DNA from: an uncultured Methylococcaceae bacterium
Lineage (GTDB): Bacteria; Pseudomonadota; Gammaproteobacteria; Methylococcales; Methylomonadaceae
Direction of reading: 5' to 3'
DNA: 54,427 nt
Assembly: GCA_903927955.1 (NCBI GenBank)
Contig: CAIYOW010000070.1
Coordinates: forward strand, 1-54,427
The notes under the pieces are model-generated. The model saw only the letters and a program-made list of their open reading frames with translations. It did not search any database and was not told the DNA's origin. This document shows, one piece after another, positions 33,124 to 44,734 of this stretch. How positions within the stretch are numbered: the first letter of the stretch is position 1; each line of letters begins with the position of its first letter. Both the position numbers and the translations under genes were made by a program.

Positions 33124-35842
33124 AAATACTCCTTTGAAAAAATCTGTCCAATTTCTCGCCCACGCCGCTCAGGCCTTTAAATTCAATTTGAAAAAACACA
33201 CCCGTCTGGGAGGTGCCGGTGACCTGATTGACACCGTCAATGGTAGTGGTGTTAAGGCTGTATAGATAATTCCTGACCATGACGCGGAAACGCCAGCAGC
33301 AATTCTCTTTTTCCAGCCCCAAAAAACCATCTTGTGTTTTATGGTAAAGCCACGAGTATTGCCAACGCCCCACCACCGACCACTGTTGGGTTATTGGCCA
33401 ATGGGTGGAAAAATCGGTTTGTGTAATGTCGGTGCTATGGTCTGGGATCAATGGGTTTTTACGGTACAAATAACCTAGATTGATCACTTCGCCGGGTTGC
33501 CTGACAAAATGCACGGTGGCCTTGCTACGGACGAATTCTTTGCTTTGTGGATCCCATTGTAAGCCGGAATCGATTGCTATGTGGTTATTGATTTGGCTGC
33601 TTAATTCTCCCACCAATGGCGAATAGGCACTGGTTTCAATGGGGCTTTGCTTAAGCACGCCATTGGCAAAATAAGGCGCGGTCACGTCGCGGTTTTGGAA
33701 ATAGAAAATCTCGCCGATGTTGAGTTTCAGTGTTTCCAAACCGGTGGCCGGGTCTATCAGGCGCGAAGTCAACGCAGCACTGACTTGGTTGGCATCTTGT
33801 ATCCGATCCATACCGCTAAAGCGATTTTCCCTAAATAGGCTTGCGAACCAAAAATCGTATAATGAACTGTCGAAAACCGGTATATTGCTTTGGTTTTGCC
33901 TTGGCACATATAAATAAAACAACCGTGGCTCTAGGGTATGGATTTTTTTCGCCCCATCCCAGCTAACATCGCGATCAAATTGCATGCCGCTATCAACAGA
34001 AAAAATGGGCAATGTGCGTGTGTATTGGTCTGGCTTCCCTGCCGCTTGATTGTTCAGAAAGTATTCGGAATGTTGCACAGACACTTTAGGTGTCATATAA
34101 GTGCCGGCCGTTTTTAACGGGAAGCTCAGTGACGGTCTTAAGTTAATGCGCTGGCCTTGCACCAGATTAGCATGTTGAAAATTGACCGTCTCTGTATCCA
34201 AAGACGCATAAACGGGCATATTTTCAAAGGCATGGTTAAGGTTCAGATTCACTTGCGGCAATTTTGTGTAGGGCAAGGCAAAACCTGTCAAGGTGGAATT
34301 AAGCGACTGGTAAGTTTCAATACGAGTAGTTAAAGCCAGGCCTTCGCGGACATAATTGGCATCAGCGGAGCTTTTTACAAAACTGGAATAGGGTGAAATA
34401 AGCGCATTACCCAATTCACTGAAGAAGTTGTTATCGGACACATAATTCAAATCCACATTGGTATAGAGGTTGGGGGTAAATCGGGTGCTGTTTTTAAGCC
34501 CGCCCAAATACCGTGATTTTTTCAGGATAGTGTCATCGGGCAAATACTCAAGGTTAACCGCACCATTAGTCATTTCGCTGATATAACGGAAATTACCGGT
34601 CATCAACAGCCCCCTTTTGGCAAAATAGCGGGGGGTCAGCGTGGCATCATAATTAGGGGCGATATTCCAATAGTAAGGCAACGACGCATTGAAGCCGCTG
34701 ATTTGCGTGGTGCCGTATGAGGCCGACAAAAAGCCGGACTGCCTTCGGCTATCGGTGGGGAAAGACAGGTAAGGCGAATAGAAGACGGGCGCGCCCTTAA
34801 ACTCCAGCCAGGCATTTTTTGCCACGCCCCGCCCCGATTCTTTATTGAGCTTCAATTCGGAAGCATGGATTGCCCAATCTTGGTTGCCCGGACGGCATCC
34901 GGTGTAAGTGACACCTTGGTAGCGGGACAAAAATTTATTGTCGCGAAAATATGCCTTGGCAAAACCGCGCAGCGGCGTTTCCGGCACGACAAACAGGGTA
35001 TCCCTTAACAGGGCTTGGTCAGATGCCATTTTGATGGTCGCAGTGTCGCTATGCACTGCCAAATCGTTTTCGCTGTAATAAACATTACCATGCAGCTCCA
35101 AGGTTTGAGTGACGCTGTCGTAATTTGCGGTGTGCGAGGAAGCCCGTTGGTCAGCCCGTTGCATTTCCACGTCACCGTAGTAATTACCGATTTCGCCGTC
35201 GAATATTTCCGAATAATCTGATTTGACATCAAGCGGCGAAGTTTGGCGATAATTTTCGGCAGATGCCGGGCGAATATTCTTACTGCGCCTAACCAAACAA
35301 TTGCGCCAAGGGTCTGCCTTAAAACGGGTGGTCAATTGACGGAAAATAGTTTCTTGTTCAGGCTGGAAAGCGGGGGACAATAGGCTTACGCCAAACAGTC
35401 CTTTGGTCTCTTGTTCGTTATTATTACTGTCAGATTGCGGCGGGCAACCGCCCTGTGCACAGGCTTGCCCAAGTGCTTGGACGGCAGCGTCCTTGGTAAC
35501 TGGCGGGGCTTGTTCGGGCGATTGCAGGTCACTATCCTTGGCGACGGGCACTTGTGTAGATGGCTTGGGTGGTTGCGGCTCTGGAGCGGTTGGTGTAAAA
35601 AAAGACGGTGGCTGCTGCCGGGCTTTCACTACGGGTTGGTTGTCCAAAACTGGCGGGGCAGGGGCTGGCTCAGATTCGGCCGGGTTTGCTACCGTAGCGG
35701 ATGGGCTAGCTGCTTGTGCATCACCCAGACAAGTCCATTGTTGGGTGCGTTGATCTTGTCGGCAGTTCCATGAGCTATCGTCGGCAAAACTGACAGATTC
35801 GCTAAGTATAGGCAAAAAAGCCAGAAATAGGCGGCGAAACAT
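33104..35842 (-). CDS. lptD: LPS-assembly protein LptD
   Basis: LptD inserts lipopolysaccharide into the outer leaflet of the outer membrane with LptE. The 912-residue protein has an N-terminal signal peptide (about 1-20), a mature N-terminus with two Cys (NCRQDQRTQQWTCLGD), and a Pro/Ala-rich low-complexity linker at about 45-125, longer than in E. coli. A periplasmic OstA beta-jellyroll (about 205-320) and a large 26-strand-type barrel follow. The C-terminal KENCCWRF contains the Cys pair that forms the interdomain disulfides in homologues. Overlapping surA follows on the same strand. amgK diverges upstream. Confidence 0.95.
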   Translation of the reverse strand: MFRRLFLAFLPILSESVSFADDSSWNCRQDQRTQQWTCLGDAQAASPSATVANPAESEPAPAPPVLDNQPVVKARQQPPSFFTPTAPEPQPPKPSTQVPVAKDSDLQSPEQAPPVTKDAAVQALGQACAQGGCPPQSDSNNNEQETKGLFGVSLLSPAFQPEQETIFRQLTTRFKADPWRNCLVRRSKNIRPASAENYRQTSPLDVKSDYSEIFDGEIGNYYGDVEMQRADQRASSHTANYDSVTQTLELHGNVYYSENDLAVHSDTATIKMASDQALLRDTLFVVPETPLRGFAKAYFRDNKFLSRYQGVTYTGCRPGNQDWAIHASELKLNKESGRGVAKNAWLEFKGAPVFYSPYLSFPTDSRRQSGFLSASYGTTQISGFNASLPYYWNIAPNYDATLTPRYFAKRGLLMTGNFRYISEMTNGAVNLEYLPDDTILKKSRYLGGLKNSTRFTPNLYTNVDLNYVSDNNFFSELGNALISPYSSFVKSSADANYVREGLALTTRIETYQSLNSTLTGFALPYTKLPQVNLNLNHAFENMPVYASLDTETVNFQHANLVQGQRINLRPSLSFPLKTAGTYMTPKVSVQHSEYFLNNQAAGKPDQYTRTLPIFSVDSGMQFDRDVSWDGAKKIHTLEPRLFYLYVPRQNQSNIPVFDSSLYDFWFASLFRENRFSGMDRIQDANQVSAALTSRLIDPATGLETLKLNIGEIFYFQNRDVTAPYFANGVLKQSPIETSAYSPLVGELSSQINNHIAIDSGLQWDPQSKEFVRSKATVHFVRQPGEVINLGYLYRKNPLIPDHSTDITQTDFSTHWPITQQWSVVGRWQYSWLYHKTQDGFLGLEKENCCWRFRVMVRNYLYSLNTTTIDGVNQVTGTSQTGVFFQIEFKGLSGVGEKLDRFFQRSIYGYEKS

Positions 35843-35948
35843 AGGATATATAAGTTTATTGGCGGATTAGGTCAACTATCGATAGAATGCAAGTCAGACA
35901 TTCTACCTTAAAATCAACCTACCATTATAACTAATCTGTCCGGACACA

Positions 35949-37615
<1,667 letters not shown>

Positions 37616-37631
37616 GGCAACTAAAAAGCCT

Positions 37632-38687
37632 TCAGGGGCAAAAACCAATATAGCGGCGATAGGGCGAGTCCTGCTTCCAAGTAATGGCTTCGGTGTAATA
37701 ATGCAACAATCCCAAATAACCCAACAAGCCAACCGTGGCGACTTTACGCCAAGTTATGCCAAAAAGATGCTGGCTGAAAAAATTGATCACCGTATCGCCA
37801 TAAGCCTGCAAAAGGAATGCCGATGCAAATGTAAATAACGGCAACACCAGCACAATCGGTAACTTGCACGCGGCTGCCCAGCGATAAAAGATATTTTGTG
37901 GTGCGCCGTTGTGCTTGTTGTAATCATGGGTGACATAAAACGAATAGGCCGTTGCATCATGCACCCAACGCGGCACCAAAATTGCTAAAAAATAGTATTG
38001 ATGCACATACAGATAATAACTGCTGACCACCAAACCAATATTAGCCCACAAAAACCACTTGGCAAAAGCCGTATCGGCATAACGCTGGCACACCAAGCCA
38101 CTGACCAGCAAGGCGGCACACAACACACCGGCAACTTGCCGGATAGTGGCGGCCTGTCCTGCATCCAAGCTTTGGTTAAGGAAAATGCCAATATAAATAA
38201 AAATGCCCGCTGCCACGCTTAACCATAACAACAGCCTGAAAGCCCATTCTGGCAAACGGCACACCCCCCGCGCCACACCATGCTGTTGTTTTAAAACATG
38301 CAACACCGTCCAACAAGCAACCGCTATATAAAGCACCCGATAAGGGATAAACAGGCTGCCCACACCAAACACCACCGCCACCACCGCAGTCATCCACAAA
38401 ACCTTGCGCCGGAAATGCCGGAAATAATCGCCATTGGTCACCAGTAAGGTGGCACTAGCGATAATATGCGGTGTGCCGAACATAATTTGGAACAGCAGAA
38501 AATGCGTAGGGCTACTGGGCAAGTTTTCGCGCAAATAATTATGCCAAAACCCGCCGTCCATCCCTTGCAGCAACAAGCAAACAGGGATGATCAAATACAG
38601 CCCCAGTAACCAACGGAACGAAACCAATAATTTGCGCCGCCCCAACCCGCCATCGGGTGCGGGAACGGAAAATGTTTGAGCTGACAT
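37632..38687 (-). CDS. Uncharacterised multi-pass membrane protein with conserved-looking His clusters
   Basis: I do not recognise a named family. The 351 residues contain about eight to ten hydrophobic helices. Polar, His-bearing motifs sit at their edges: GTPHIIASATLL (about 71), VLHVLKQQHGVARG (about 130), RWVHDATAYSFYVTHDYNKHNG (about 240-261) and LHYYTEAITWKQDSPYRRYIGF near the C-terminus. Such clusters suggest a di-metal or haem-type membrane enzyme (compare Brp/Blh-like or desaturase-like folds), but no exact signature matches. It is convergent with murU (16-base gap) and divergent from the HIT gene. A hairpin AAGGC / GCCTT at the murU end could terminate either gene. Confidence 0.7.
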   Translation of the reverse strand: MSAQTFSVPAPDGGLGRRKLLVSFRWLLGLYLIIPVCLLLQGMDGGFWHNYLRENLPSSPTHFLLFQIMFGTPHIIASATLLVTNGDYFRHFRRKVLWMTAVVAVVFGVGSLFIPYRVLYIAVACWTVLHVLKQQHGVARGVCRLPEWAFRLLLWLSVAAGIFIYIGIFLNQSLDAGQAATIRQVAGVLCAALLVSGLVCQRYADTAFAKWFLWANIGLVVSSYYLYVHQYYFLAILVPRWVHDATAYSFYVTHDYNKHNGAPQNIFYRWAAACKLPIVLVLPLFTFASAFLLQAYGDTVINFFSQHLFGITWRKVATVGLLGYLGLLHYYTEAITWKQDSPYRRYIGFCP

Positions 38688-38757
38688 ACAATAACCTTAT
38701 ATTATTATTTTTTTAGATTACATTAAACCCATTCCCTAGGCTTAAACCCACGTCATC

Positions 38758-39174
38758 ATGAACTTTCAACTACATCCCAAGCTTGAACAGGACTGTATCA
38801 CCGTTGGCAATTTTGCATTATGCCGATTACTGATGATGAATGACAGCCGCTATCCGTGGTTTATCCTAGTGCCGCAATTATCCGGTATTAAGGAAATTTA
38901 TCAACTTAATCGCCAGCAACGCAACCAGTTGACGGAAGAGTCTTGCCAGCTTGCCGAACAGCTGGCGCACCTGTATCAAGCCGATAAAATGAACATTGCC
39001 GCCATTGGCAATATCGTGCCACAACTGCATATACACCATATTGTACGCCACCAGACCGATAGTGCTTGGCCCGCGCCGGTGTGGGGGAAATTTGACCCGA
39101 CCCCTTACACTGCCGAAGCTATTAGCACACAGCTTGCACGTCTGCGTGGGCAACTCAATTTAAACGCCCAGTAA
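38758..39174 (+). CDS. HIT-family protein (nucleotide phosphohydrolase-like)
   Basis: The 138-residue protein has the pattern of the short proteobacterial HIT group: YPWFILVPQLSGIKEIYQL (about 32-50), then VPQLHIHHIVRHQTDSAWPAPVWGKFDPTPY (about 83-113). The His triad reads HIHHI, so the two residues needed for the leaving-group site and nucleophile are present. The third His of the classical HxHxH is replaced, as in close relatives that have HVHVI. Substrate is probably a dinucleoside polyphosphate or nucleotide adduct, but this is inferred. The next gene (xseB) lies 88 bases downstream. Confidence 0.85.
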   Translation: MNFQLHPKLEQDCITVGNFALCRLLMMNDSRYPWFILVPQLSGIKEIYQLNRQQRNQLTEESCQLAEQLAHLYQADKMNIAAIGNIVPQLHIHHIVRHQTDSAWPAPVWGKFDPTPYTAEAISTQLARLRGQLNLNAQ

Positions 39175-39219
39175 GCTTTGATTATGCCGCTAAATGCCCA
39201 CTTTGCCATAAAATTCATA

Positions 39220-39225
39220 TATAAT
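39220..39225 (+). promoter_or_regulatory. Candidate -10 element upstream of xseB
   Basis: A perfect TATAAT box lies 37 bases before the xseB start in an AT-rich stretch, but no good -35 at 16-18 bases was found. It may start the xseB-ispA-dxs transcript. Confidence 0.35.
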
Positions 39226-39262
39226 TGTCCGTTGGCTGCACAGTAATTGACCGTTAACGCAC

Positions 39263-39493
39263 ATGGCAAAAAAGAAAAACCTAACTTTTGAAGACTCGCT
39301 AGCCGAACTTGAACAAATTGTCTCCCGACTGGAACAAGGCGATATCCCACTAGAAGAATCATTACAAGCTTTCGAACACGGTGTCAACCTGACCCGCATT
39401 TGCCAAAAAGCCTTGCGTGAAGCTGAGCAAAAAGTCCAAATCCTTACCGAACAAAACGGTCATCAAAGCCTGGAGCCTTTCACCGATGAGTAA
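39263..39493 (+). CDS. xseB: Exodeoxyribonuclease VII small subunit
   Basis: XseB is the small subunit of ExoVII, a single-strand-specific exonuclease. The 76 residues are standard. [45 protein letters not shown] is the full family signature, a coiled hairpin of two helices. It overlaps ispA by 8 bases, the classic xseB-ispA-dxs operon that links it to isoprenoid genes. The large subunit is not in the window. Confidence 0.96.
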   Translation: MAKKKNLTFEDSLAELEQIVSRLEQGDIPLEESLQAFEHGVNLTRICQKALREAEQKVQILTEQNGHQSLEPFTDE

Positions 39494-40388
39494 CACATCA
39501 GCCCTAAAAACATACCTCAGTGTTTGCCAAGCCCGCGTCGAAATCGCCTTACAAAACCGGCTGCCCGAAGCACACATCTTGCCACAAACACTGCACCAAG
39601 CGATGCGTTATTGTGCATTGGATGGCGGCAAACGCACCCGCCCGCTGCTCACCTACTGCACCGGCAAAACCTTGGGGCTTGCCCCCGAAGGTCTGGACGG
39701 CTTGGCTTGCGCCGTTGAATTCATCCATGTTTACTCCTTAATCCATGACGACTTGCCCGCCATGGACGATGACAACTTACGGCGCGGCAAGCCCACTTGC
39801 CATGTCGCCTTTGACGAGGCCACTGCCATTCTGGCGGGCGATGCCTTGCAAGCTTTGGCATTTGAAGTGTTGGCACACGATGCCACCATTGATGCCAGCG
39901 CCGCAACCCGCCTAAAAATGATTGCCATGTTAGCCAAAGCCAGTGGCTCACAAGGCATGGTTGGCGGTCAAGCTATCGACTTGGCGGCAGTCGGCAAACA
40001 ATTGAATCTGGCTGAGTTGGAAAACATGCACATCCACAAGACAGGGGCGCTCATCCGTGCCAGCGTCAACTTGGCAGTGCTGGCAAAAGCTGACCTTGAT
40101 CCTGCCATTGCCCATAATTTGGATCACTATGCCAAATGCATAGGCCTTTCTTTCCAAGTGAAAGACGATATTCTTGATGAAGAAAGCGACACTGCCACCT
40201 TAGGTAAAACTCAAGGCAAAGACAAAGACAACAATAAACCAACCTATCCGGCACTATTAGGTATGGCGGGTGCCAAACAAAAAGCCCGCGAACTGCATGA
40301 CATGGCGATACAAAGCTTGTCAGCGTTCGGCAGTGAAGCGCAATTGCTTCGTGATTTATCGCTGTATATTATTGAACGCAGCCATTAA
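39486..40388 (+). CDS. ispA: Farnesyl diphosphate synthase
   Basis: IspA condenses dimethylallyl and isopentenyl diphosphates to farnesyl diphosphate. The 300-residue protein has the GGKRTRPLL substrate loop (about 44), the first Asp-rich motif [20 protein letters not shown] (about 82-101) and the second Asp-rich motif [11 protein letters not shown] (about 224-234). ATG 39486 was chosen because it lies inside the xseB end (8-base overlap) and gives the normal family length. An upstream ATG at 39417 would add 23 residues encoded inside xseB. It precedes dxs. Confidence 0.96.
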   Translation: MSNTSALKTYLSVCQARVEIALQNRLPEAHILPQTLHQAMRYCALDGGKRTRPLLTYCTGKTLGLAPEGLDGLACAVEFIHVYSLIHDDLPAMDDDNLRRGKPTCHVAFDEATAILAGDALQALAFEVLAHDATIDASAATRLKMIAMLAKASGSQGMVGGQAIDLAAVGKQLNLAELENMHIHKTGALIRASVNLAVLAKADLDPAIAHNLDHYAKCIGLSFQVKDDILDEESDTATLGKTQGKDKDNNKPTYPALLGMAGAKQKARELHDMAIQSLSAFGSEAQLLRDLSLYIIERSH

Positions 40389-40482
40389 ACGCCAGCAAAA
40401 ACCTACTTGCTAGCTCAAGAATTAATTAGGATAATTGCCCCGCTATTTGCCCGCAATGCCGACTAAAGGAATCGACCCCACC

Positions 40483-42345
40483 ATGAACAACCCAACAGCC
40501 TGCCCTCTTTTGGACACCATAGCCAGCCCGGCCGATGTCCGCGAACTGCCTAAAGAGCTGCTCAAACCCTTGTGCAAAGAACTCAGGGAATTCCTTACCC
40601 ACACCGTCAGCGTCTCCGGCGGGCATTTCTCGGCGGGTCTTGGCACAGTAGAGCTGACGGTGGCCCTACATTATGTATTTGACACCCCCACCGACCAACT
40701 GGTTTGGGATGTCGGACACCAAGCCTACCCGCATAAAATACTGACCGGGCGCAAAGACCGGATGACCTCCATCCGCACAATGGGTGGCGTTTGCGCTTTT
40801 CCAAGCCGTAGCGAAAGTGCCTACGATGCGTTTGGCGTGGGCCACTCCAGCACCTCAATCAGTGCCGCATTGGGCATGGCGGTTGCCTCCGAATTAAAGG
40901 GCGAACAAAAACAAATGGTGGCCATTATCGGCGACGGCAGTATCACCGGCGGTATGGCTTTTGAAGCCATGAACCATGCCGGTGCCATGGATGCCAATTT
41001 ATTGGTTATCTTAAATGACAACGATATGTCCATCTCGCCCAATGTCGGGGCGATGAACAACTACTTGTCGAAAATTTTGACCAGTCGCCTGTATTCGTCA
41101 GTGCGCGAAGAAAGCAAAAAAGTGTTAGGCAAAATGCCTAGCGTATGGGAATTGGCCCGCCGCACCGAAGAACATGTCAAGGGCATGATTGTACCGGGCA
41201 CATTGTTTGAAGAATTGGGCTTCAATTACATTGGTCCGATAGACGGGCATGATATTGACATGCTGGTATCCACCTTAGAAAGCCTTAAACATATCTCCGG
41301 CCCGCGCTTCCTGCATATCGTCACCAAAAAAGGCAAAGGCTACCCGCCCGCCGAAAAAGACCCGCTTGCCTACCACGGCGTACCCGCTTTTGACCCAGCA
41401 TTAGATAGCTTGCCCAAAGCAGCCCCCTCAGCCCACCCAACCTATACCGAAGTGTTCGGCAATTGGTTATGTGATATGGCGGCGGCAGACGATCGCCTGC
41501 TGGGCATCACCCCTGCTATGCGTGAAGGCTCGGGGTTAGTAAAATTCTCCGAACAATACCCAAAACGCTATTTTGACGTAGCGATTGCCGAACAACATGC
41601 CGTGACACTGGCGGCGGGCATGGCTTGTCAAGGTGGCAAGCCCGTGGTGGCCATTTATTCCACCTTTTTACAACGCGCCTACGACCAACTGATCCACGAT
41701 GTCGCTTTGCAGGATTTGGATGTATTGTTTGCCTTAGACCGTGCGGGCTTGGTTGGCCCCGATGGCCCGACCCATGCCGGGAGTTTTGACCATTCTTATC
41801 TGGCCTGTATCCCTAACATGGTCATTATGGCCCCGGCGGATGAAGACGAATGCCGCAAAATGCTGACTACTGGCTACCATTATCCCGGGCCCGCATCAGT
41901 GCGCTACCCGCGCGGCAAAGGCCCCGGCAGCACCGTAAGTGCCAGCTTGGATAGCCTGCCCATTGGCAAGGCAGAAATACGCCACCAAGGCAGCCGCATT
42001 GCTATTTTGGCATGGGGCAGCATGGTCAGCCCTGCTTTAACCGTTGGCAAACAACTGGCGGCAACCGTCGTCAATATGCGCTTTATCAAGCCATTGGATG
42101 AAGCACTGATACTGGAACTGGCAAAAAGCCATGAAGTCTTGGTCACTGTGGAAGAAAACGTGCTGGCGGGTGGTGCGGGCAGCTTGGTCAATACCTTCTT
42201 GCAACAACAACGTATCCTCATGCCAGTGCTGAATATTGGCCTGCCAGATAGCTTTATTGAGCAAGGCACACGCGAACAGCTATTGGCAATCTGTGGTCTG
42301 GACAACGCCAGTCTGCTGCAAAAAATAGAAGCTTTTTGCGCCTAA
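40483..42345 (+). CDS. dxs: 1-deoxy-D-xylulose-5-phosphate synthase
   Basis: DXS joins pyruvate and glyceraldehyde-3-phosphate with thiamine diphosphate, the entry to the MEP pathway. ATG 40483 ([13 protein letters not shown]) gives 620 residues, the same size as E. coli; AAGGA sits 12 bases before it. Other in-frame starts exist at 40456 (ATG) and 40435 (TTG). Motifs are [20 protein letters not shown] (about 46-65), the ThDP site [18 protein letters not shown] (about 150-167) with [15 protein letters not shown], and [16 protein letters not shown] (about 366). The gene runs directly into apt. Confidence 0.95.
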   Translation: MNNPTACPLLDTIASPADVRELPKELLKPLCKELREFLTHTVSVSGGHFSAGLGTVELTVALHYVFDTPTDQLVWDVGHQAYPHKILTGRKDRMTSIRTMGGVCAFPSRSESAYDAFGVGHSSTSISAALGMAVASELKGEQKQMVAIIGDGSITGGMAFEAMNHAGAMDANLLVILNDNDMSISPNVGAMNNYLSKILTSRLYSSVREESKKVLGKMPSVWELARRTEEHVKGMIVPGTLFEELGFNYIGPIDGHDIDMLVSTLESLKHISGPRFLHIVTKKGKGYPPAEKDPLAYHGVPAFDPALDSLPKAAPSAHPTYTEVFGNWLCDMAAADDRLLGITPAMREGSGLVKFSEQYPKRYFDVAIAEQHAVTLAAGMACQGGKPVVAIYSTFLQRAYDQLIHDVALQDLDVLFALDRAGLVGPDGPTHAGSFDHSYLACIPNMVIMAPADEDECRKMLTTGYHYPGPASVRYPRGKGPGSTVSASLDSLPIGKAEIRHQGSRIAILAWGSMVSPALTVGKQLAATVVNMRFIKPLDEALILELAKSHEVLVTVEENVLAGGAGSLVNTFLQQQRILMPVLNIGLPDSFIEQGTREQLLAICGLDNASLLQKIEAFCA

Positions 42346-42372
42346 TTGACACATTACAAAGCTGAGGCCAAC

Positions 42373-42888
42373 GTGGACAGGTTAAGAAACAAAATCCGTG
42401 ACATCCCTGACTTCCCCAAGCCGGGCATAATCTTTAAGGACATCACCCCGCTAGTCAAAGACCCTGCCACCCTTAGGCTTGCCGTACACCAATTGCTATA
42501 TCCCTTTTTAGGAAGGGATATCAATGCCGTGGCGGGCATGGAAGCACGCGGCTTTATTTTTGGCTCGCTGGTGGCATGGGAATTGGGTTTGCCATTTATT
42601 CCGCTCAGAAAACCAGGCAAACTGCCCTACGACGTGCAAAGCGTCGCCTACGATTTGGAATACGGCTCAGCCATATTGGAAGCCCATACAGATGCCTTCA
42701 ACGCGGGTGACAAAGTGTTGGTGATTGATGATCTGCTGGCTACTGGCGGCACAGCAAAAGCCAGCTGCGAACTGATTGAAAAACTAGGTGGCACAGTAGA
42801 AGCTTGCGCGTTTGTGGTGGAACTGGATTTTCTGGCCGGACGGGGAAAACTGCAAGATTACCAAGTGCATTCATTGCTACGGTTTTAG
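42373..42888 (+). CDS. apt: Adenine phosphoribosyltransferase
   Basis: Apt salvages adenine to AMP with PRPP. The 171 residues are standard. RDIPDFPKPGIIFKDITPLV lies at about 9-28, MEARGFIFG at about 56-64, and the PRPP loop VLVIDDLLATGGTAKA at about 115-130. The start is GTG 42373, preceded by a GAGG Shine-Dalgarno at 42364. The alternative TTG at 42346 abuts the dxs stop and lacks a ribosome site. The gene begins 27 bases after dxs, so it may be in the same transcript. Confidence 0.95.
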   Translation: MDRLRNKIRDIPDFPKPGIIFKDITPLVKDPATLRLAVHQLLYPFLGRDINAVAGMEARGFIFGSLVAWELGLPFIPLRKPGKLPYDVQSVAYDLEYGSAILEAHTDAFNAGDKVLVIDDLLATGGTAKASCELIEKLGGTVEACAFVVELDFLAGRGKLQDYQVHSLLRF

Positions 42889-42896
42889 CAATGTAG

Positions 42897-42941
42897 GTCG
42901 GGTTTACCCTGAAGGGCATAAAAGTGATAGCGTAACCCGAC
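42897..42941. repeat. Intergenic imperfect palindrome (REP-like)
   Basis: GTCGGGTT (42897-42904) and AACCCGAC (42934-42941) pair perfectly around an inner CCCT / AGGG stem. It lies in the 60-base gap between the convergent apt and Nudix genes, the usual place for dispersed palindromes. It could also act as a bidirectional terminator. Confidence 0.55.
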
Positions 42942-42948
42942 GCACGCC

Positions 42949-43392
42949 CTACCCAACACCCCGCAACGGCGCCACTTGCCCACACTCACGGAACAACCGG
43001 TAATCCGCCAACACTTGGGCATGGTCAAAGGCCAACAGCGTAGGCAATTCCGCCAGCGTAAAAACAGCACAATTTTTAGCATCATCCGCCGCTTTAGGCA
43101 AACCATGCGCTTCCGCCACATACACCGCTGTTACGGTATGCCCACGGGTATCACGGCTAGGGTCAGAATACATGCCCAGCAATGCCGTTAAACGTACATC
43201 CAAGCACACTTCCTCGCGGGCTTCGCGAACAGCGGCAACTTCCAGCCATTCGCCCACATCGACAAAACCACCGGGCAAAGCCCAGCCGTAAGGCGGATTG
43301 GCACGTTCAATCAACACAATAGGGCGGTCAGGCAGGTCAAGCAATTCTATAATAGTATCTGCCGCCAACAATGGCGTAATCGGTTTTGGCAT
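42949..43392 (-). CDS. Nudix hydrolase (YjhB/ADP-ribose pyrophosphatase-like)
   Basis: The 147-residue protein carries a full Nudix box at about 37-59: G-F-V-D-V-G-E, then seven residues, then REAREE and V. This is the metal-binding GX5EX7REUXEEXGU pattern, with C where the last G normally sits. The segment before it ([18 protein letters not shown]) is typical of ADP-ribose/NADH-type or housecleaning members. The ATG at 43392 was preferred over a TTG at 43404. It converges on apt over a palindrome and follows the LplT-like gene by 45 bases on the same strand. Its substrate is not identifiable. Confidence 0.88.
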   Translation of the reverse strand: MPKPITPLLAADTIIELLDLPDRPIVLIERANPPYGWALPGGFVDVGEWLEVAAVREAREEVCLDVRLTALLGMYSDPSRDTRGHTVTAVYVAEAHGLPKAADDAKNCAVFTLAELPTLLAFDHAQVLADYRLFRECGQVAPLRGVG

Positions 43393-43437
43393 GGCGTTAT
43401 TCAAAAAAGGGATATTAAAGCGATTTAAAGCAGCAGC

Positions 43438-44673
43438 TTAAGGGGCGGGTACAGGGTCTTGCAAGTGTTTTTTGGTCAGCCACGCCATAAAAAAGCACAC
43501 TGCCAAGCCAAACACAACCAGAATGGTGCGTACTGGCATGTCGGCTTCAACCAGCAAGGCATATATCCCTAGAAGCAATAAGATGGCGACATTTTCGTTA
43601 AAATTTTGCAAGGCAATAGAATGCCCCGACCCCATTATCTGATGCCCCCGATGTTGCAATAAGGCATTCATCGGGATCAAAAAACCACCCGCCAAAATAC
43701 CTATTATCACCAACACCACCAGCGCAAAACGCCAGTCAGACACCCAACTCATACAGATAATCATACCTCCCATTGCCACGCCCAATGGCAGCACCTTAAC
43801 GGCATTCTGCAAAGGCACATATTTAGCGGCAATAACCGACCCTATAGCCAGACCGACAGCTACCACCGCAGTCAACTGGGTAGCTTGTTCCAAACCAAAA
43901 TTAAAAGCCACCGCCGCCCAACTGAGGATAAGGAAGCGCAAGGTAGTGCCCACCCCCCAAAACAGCGATGTGACCGCTAAAGATACATAGCCTAACGGGT
44001 CTCGCCATAACGCTATAAAACTATGCCAAAAATCGACACATAAGGTGCTAAGGGAGCGGCTTTCCAGGCGATGCTCAATGGGTAGCTTAGGAATAAACAG
44101 ATTAAACACCGCCGCCAGTGCATACAGCAGCAAAATAATCAGCACGGCCAATTTAGGGGCGGTATCAATACCAGCATTGAATGGCACGGTATCTAAAAAT
44201 CCGACCATTAACTGCCTAAATTGCTCACCAACCAACAAACCACCGACAATAGCACCTAAAATGACCGAAGTGACCGTAAGCCCTTCCATCCAACCATTCG
44301 CCCACACTAAACGGTTTGCGGGCATACATTCGGTTAAAATACCATATTTGGCGGGGGAGTAGAGCGCGGCGCCAATACCGACAATGCCATAAGCAAACAA
44401 AGGATGCAGACCCAATAGCATGGCAACACAGCCAGCCACCTTAATGGCGTTACTGATAAACATCACCTTGCCTTTGGGCATGGCATCCGCATAAGTGCCG
44501 ACAAAAGGTGCCAACACAATAAAAGACACCACAAAAAATTGTTGCAGGGCAGGGGTCTGCCAATCCGGTGCGGACAAATCCTTGAGCAGTTCAATAGCGG
44601 CAAATAACAGCGCGTTATCGGCTAGGGACGAGAAAAACTGTGCGGCAAGAATAACAAAAAAAGCCTTGCTCAT
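43438..44673 (-). CDS. lplT: Lysophospholipid transporter LplT-like MFS protein
   Basis: LplT flips lysophospholipids inward for re-acylation in the phospholipid repair cycle. The 411-residue protein has twelve hydrophobic segments. The opening FFVILAAQFFSSLADNALLFAAIELL, FVVSFIVLAPFVGTYAD and ALYSPAKYGILTECMPANRLVWANGWMEG (about 98-126) are characteristic of the LplT group. The acyltransferase partner (aas) is not nearby. A GGAT Shine-Dalgarno lies ahead of ATG 44673. The name is given on family resemblance. Confidence 0.87.
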   Translation of the reverse strand: MSKAFFVILAAQFFSSLADNALLFAAIELLKDLSAPDWQTPALQQFFVVSFIVLAPFVGTYADAMPKGKVMFISNAIKVAGCVAMLLGLHPLFAYGIVGIGAALYSPAKYGILTECMPANRLVWANGWMEGLTVTSVILGAIVGGLLVGEQFRQLMVGFLDTVPFNAGIDTAPKLAVLIILLLYALAAVFNLFIPKLPIEHRLESRSLSTLCVDFWHSFIALWRDPLGYVSLAVTSLFWGVGTTLRFLILSWAAVAFNFGLEQATQLTAVVAVGLAIGSVIAAKYVPLQNAVKVLPLGVAMGGMIICMSWVSDWRFALVVLVIIGILAGGFLIPMNALLQHRGHQIMGSGHSIALQNFNENVAILLLLGIYALLVEADMPVRTILVVFGLAVCFFMAWLTKKHLQDPVPAP

Positions 44674-44685
44674 TATTTCATCCGA

Positions 44686-44726
44686 ATGGGTAGGCGTAGG
44701 GTGGTCAAGCCGTTATGCCCACGCAG
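44686..44726. repeat. Dispersed repeat, degenerate member
   Basis: GGGTAGGCGTAGGGTGG is followed by TTATGCCCACGC. The right part matches the TTTATGCCCACGC end of the 45597 repeat and the left part resembles its GGTAGGGAGGGC arm. It lies between the LplT and LpxH-like genes. Confidence 0.4.
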
Positions 44727-44734
44727 GAATCTGC

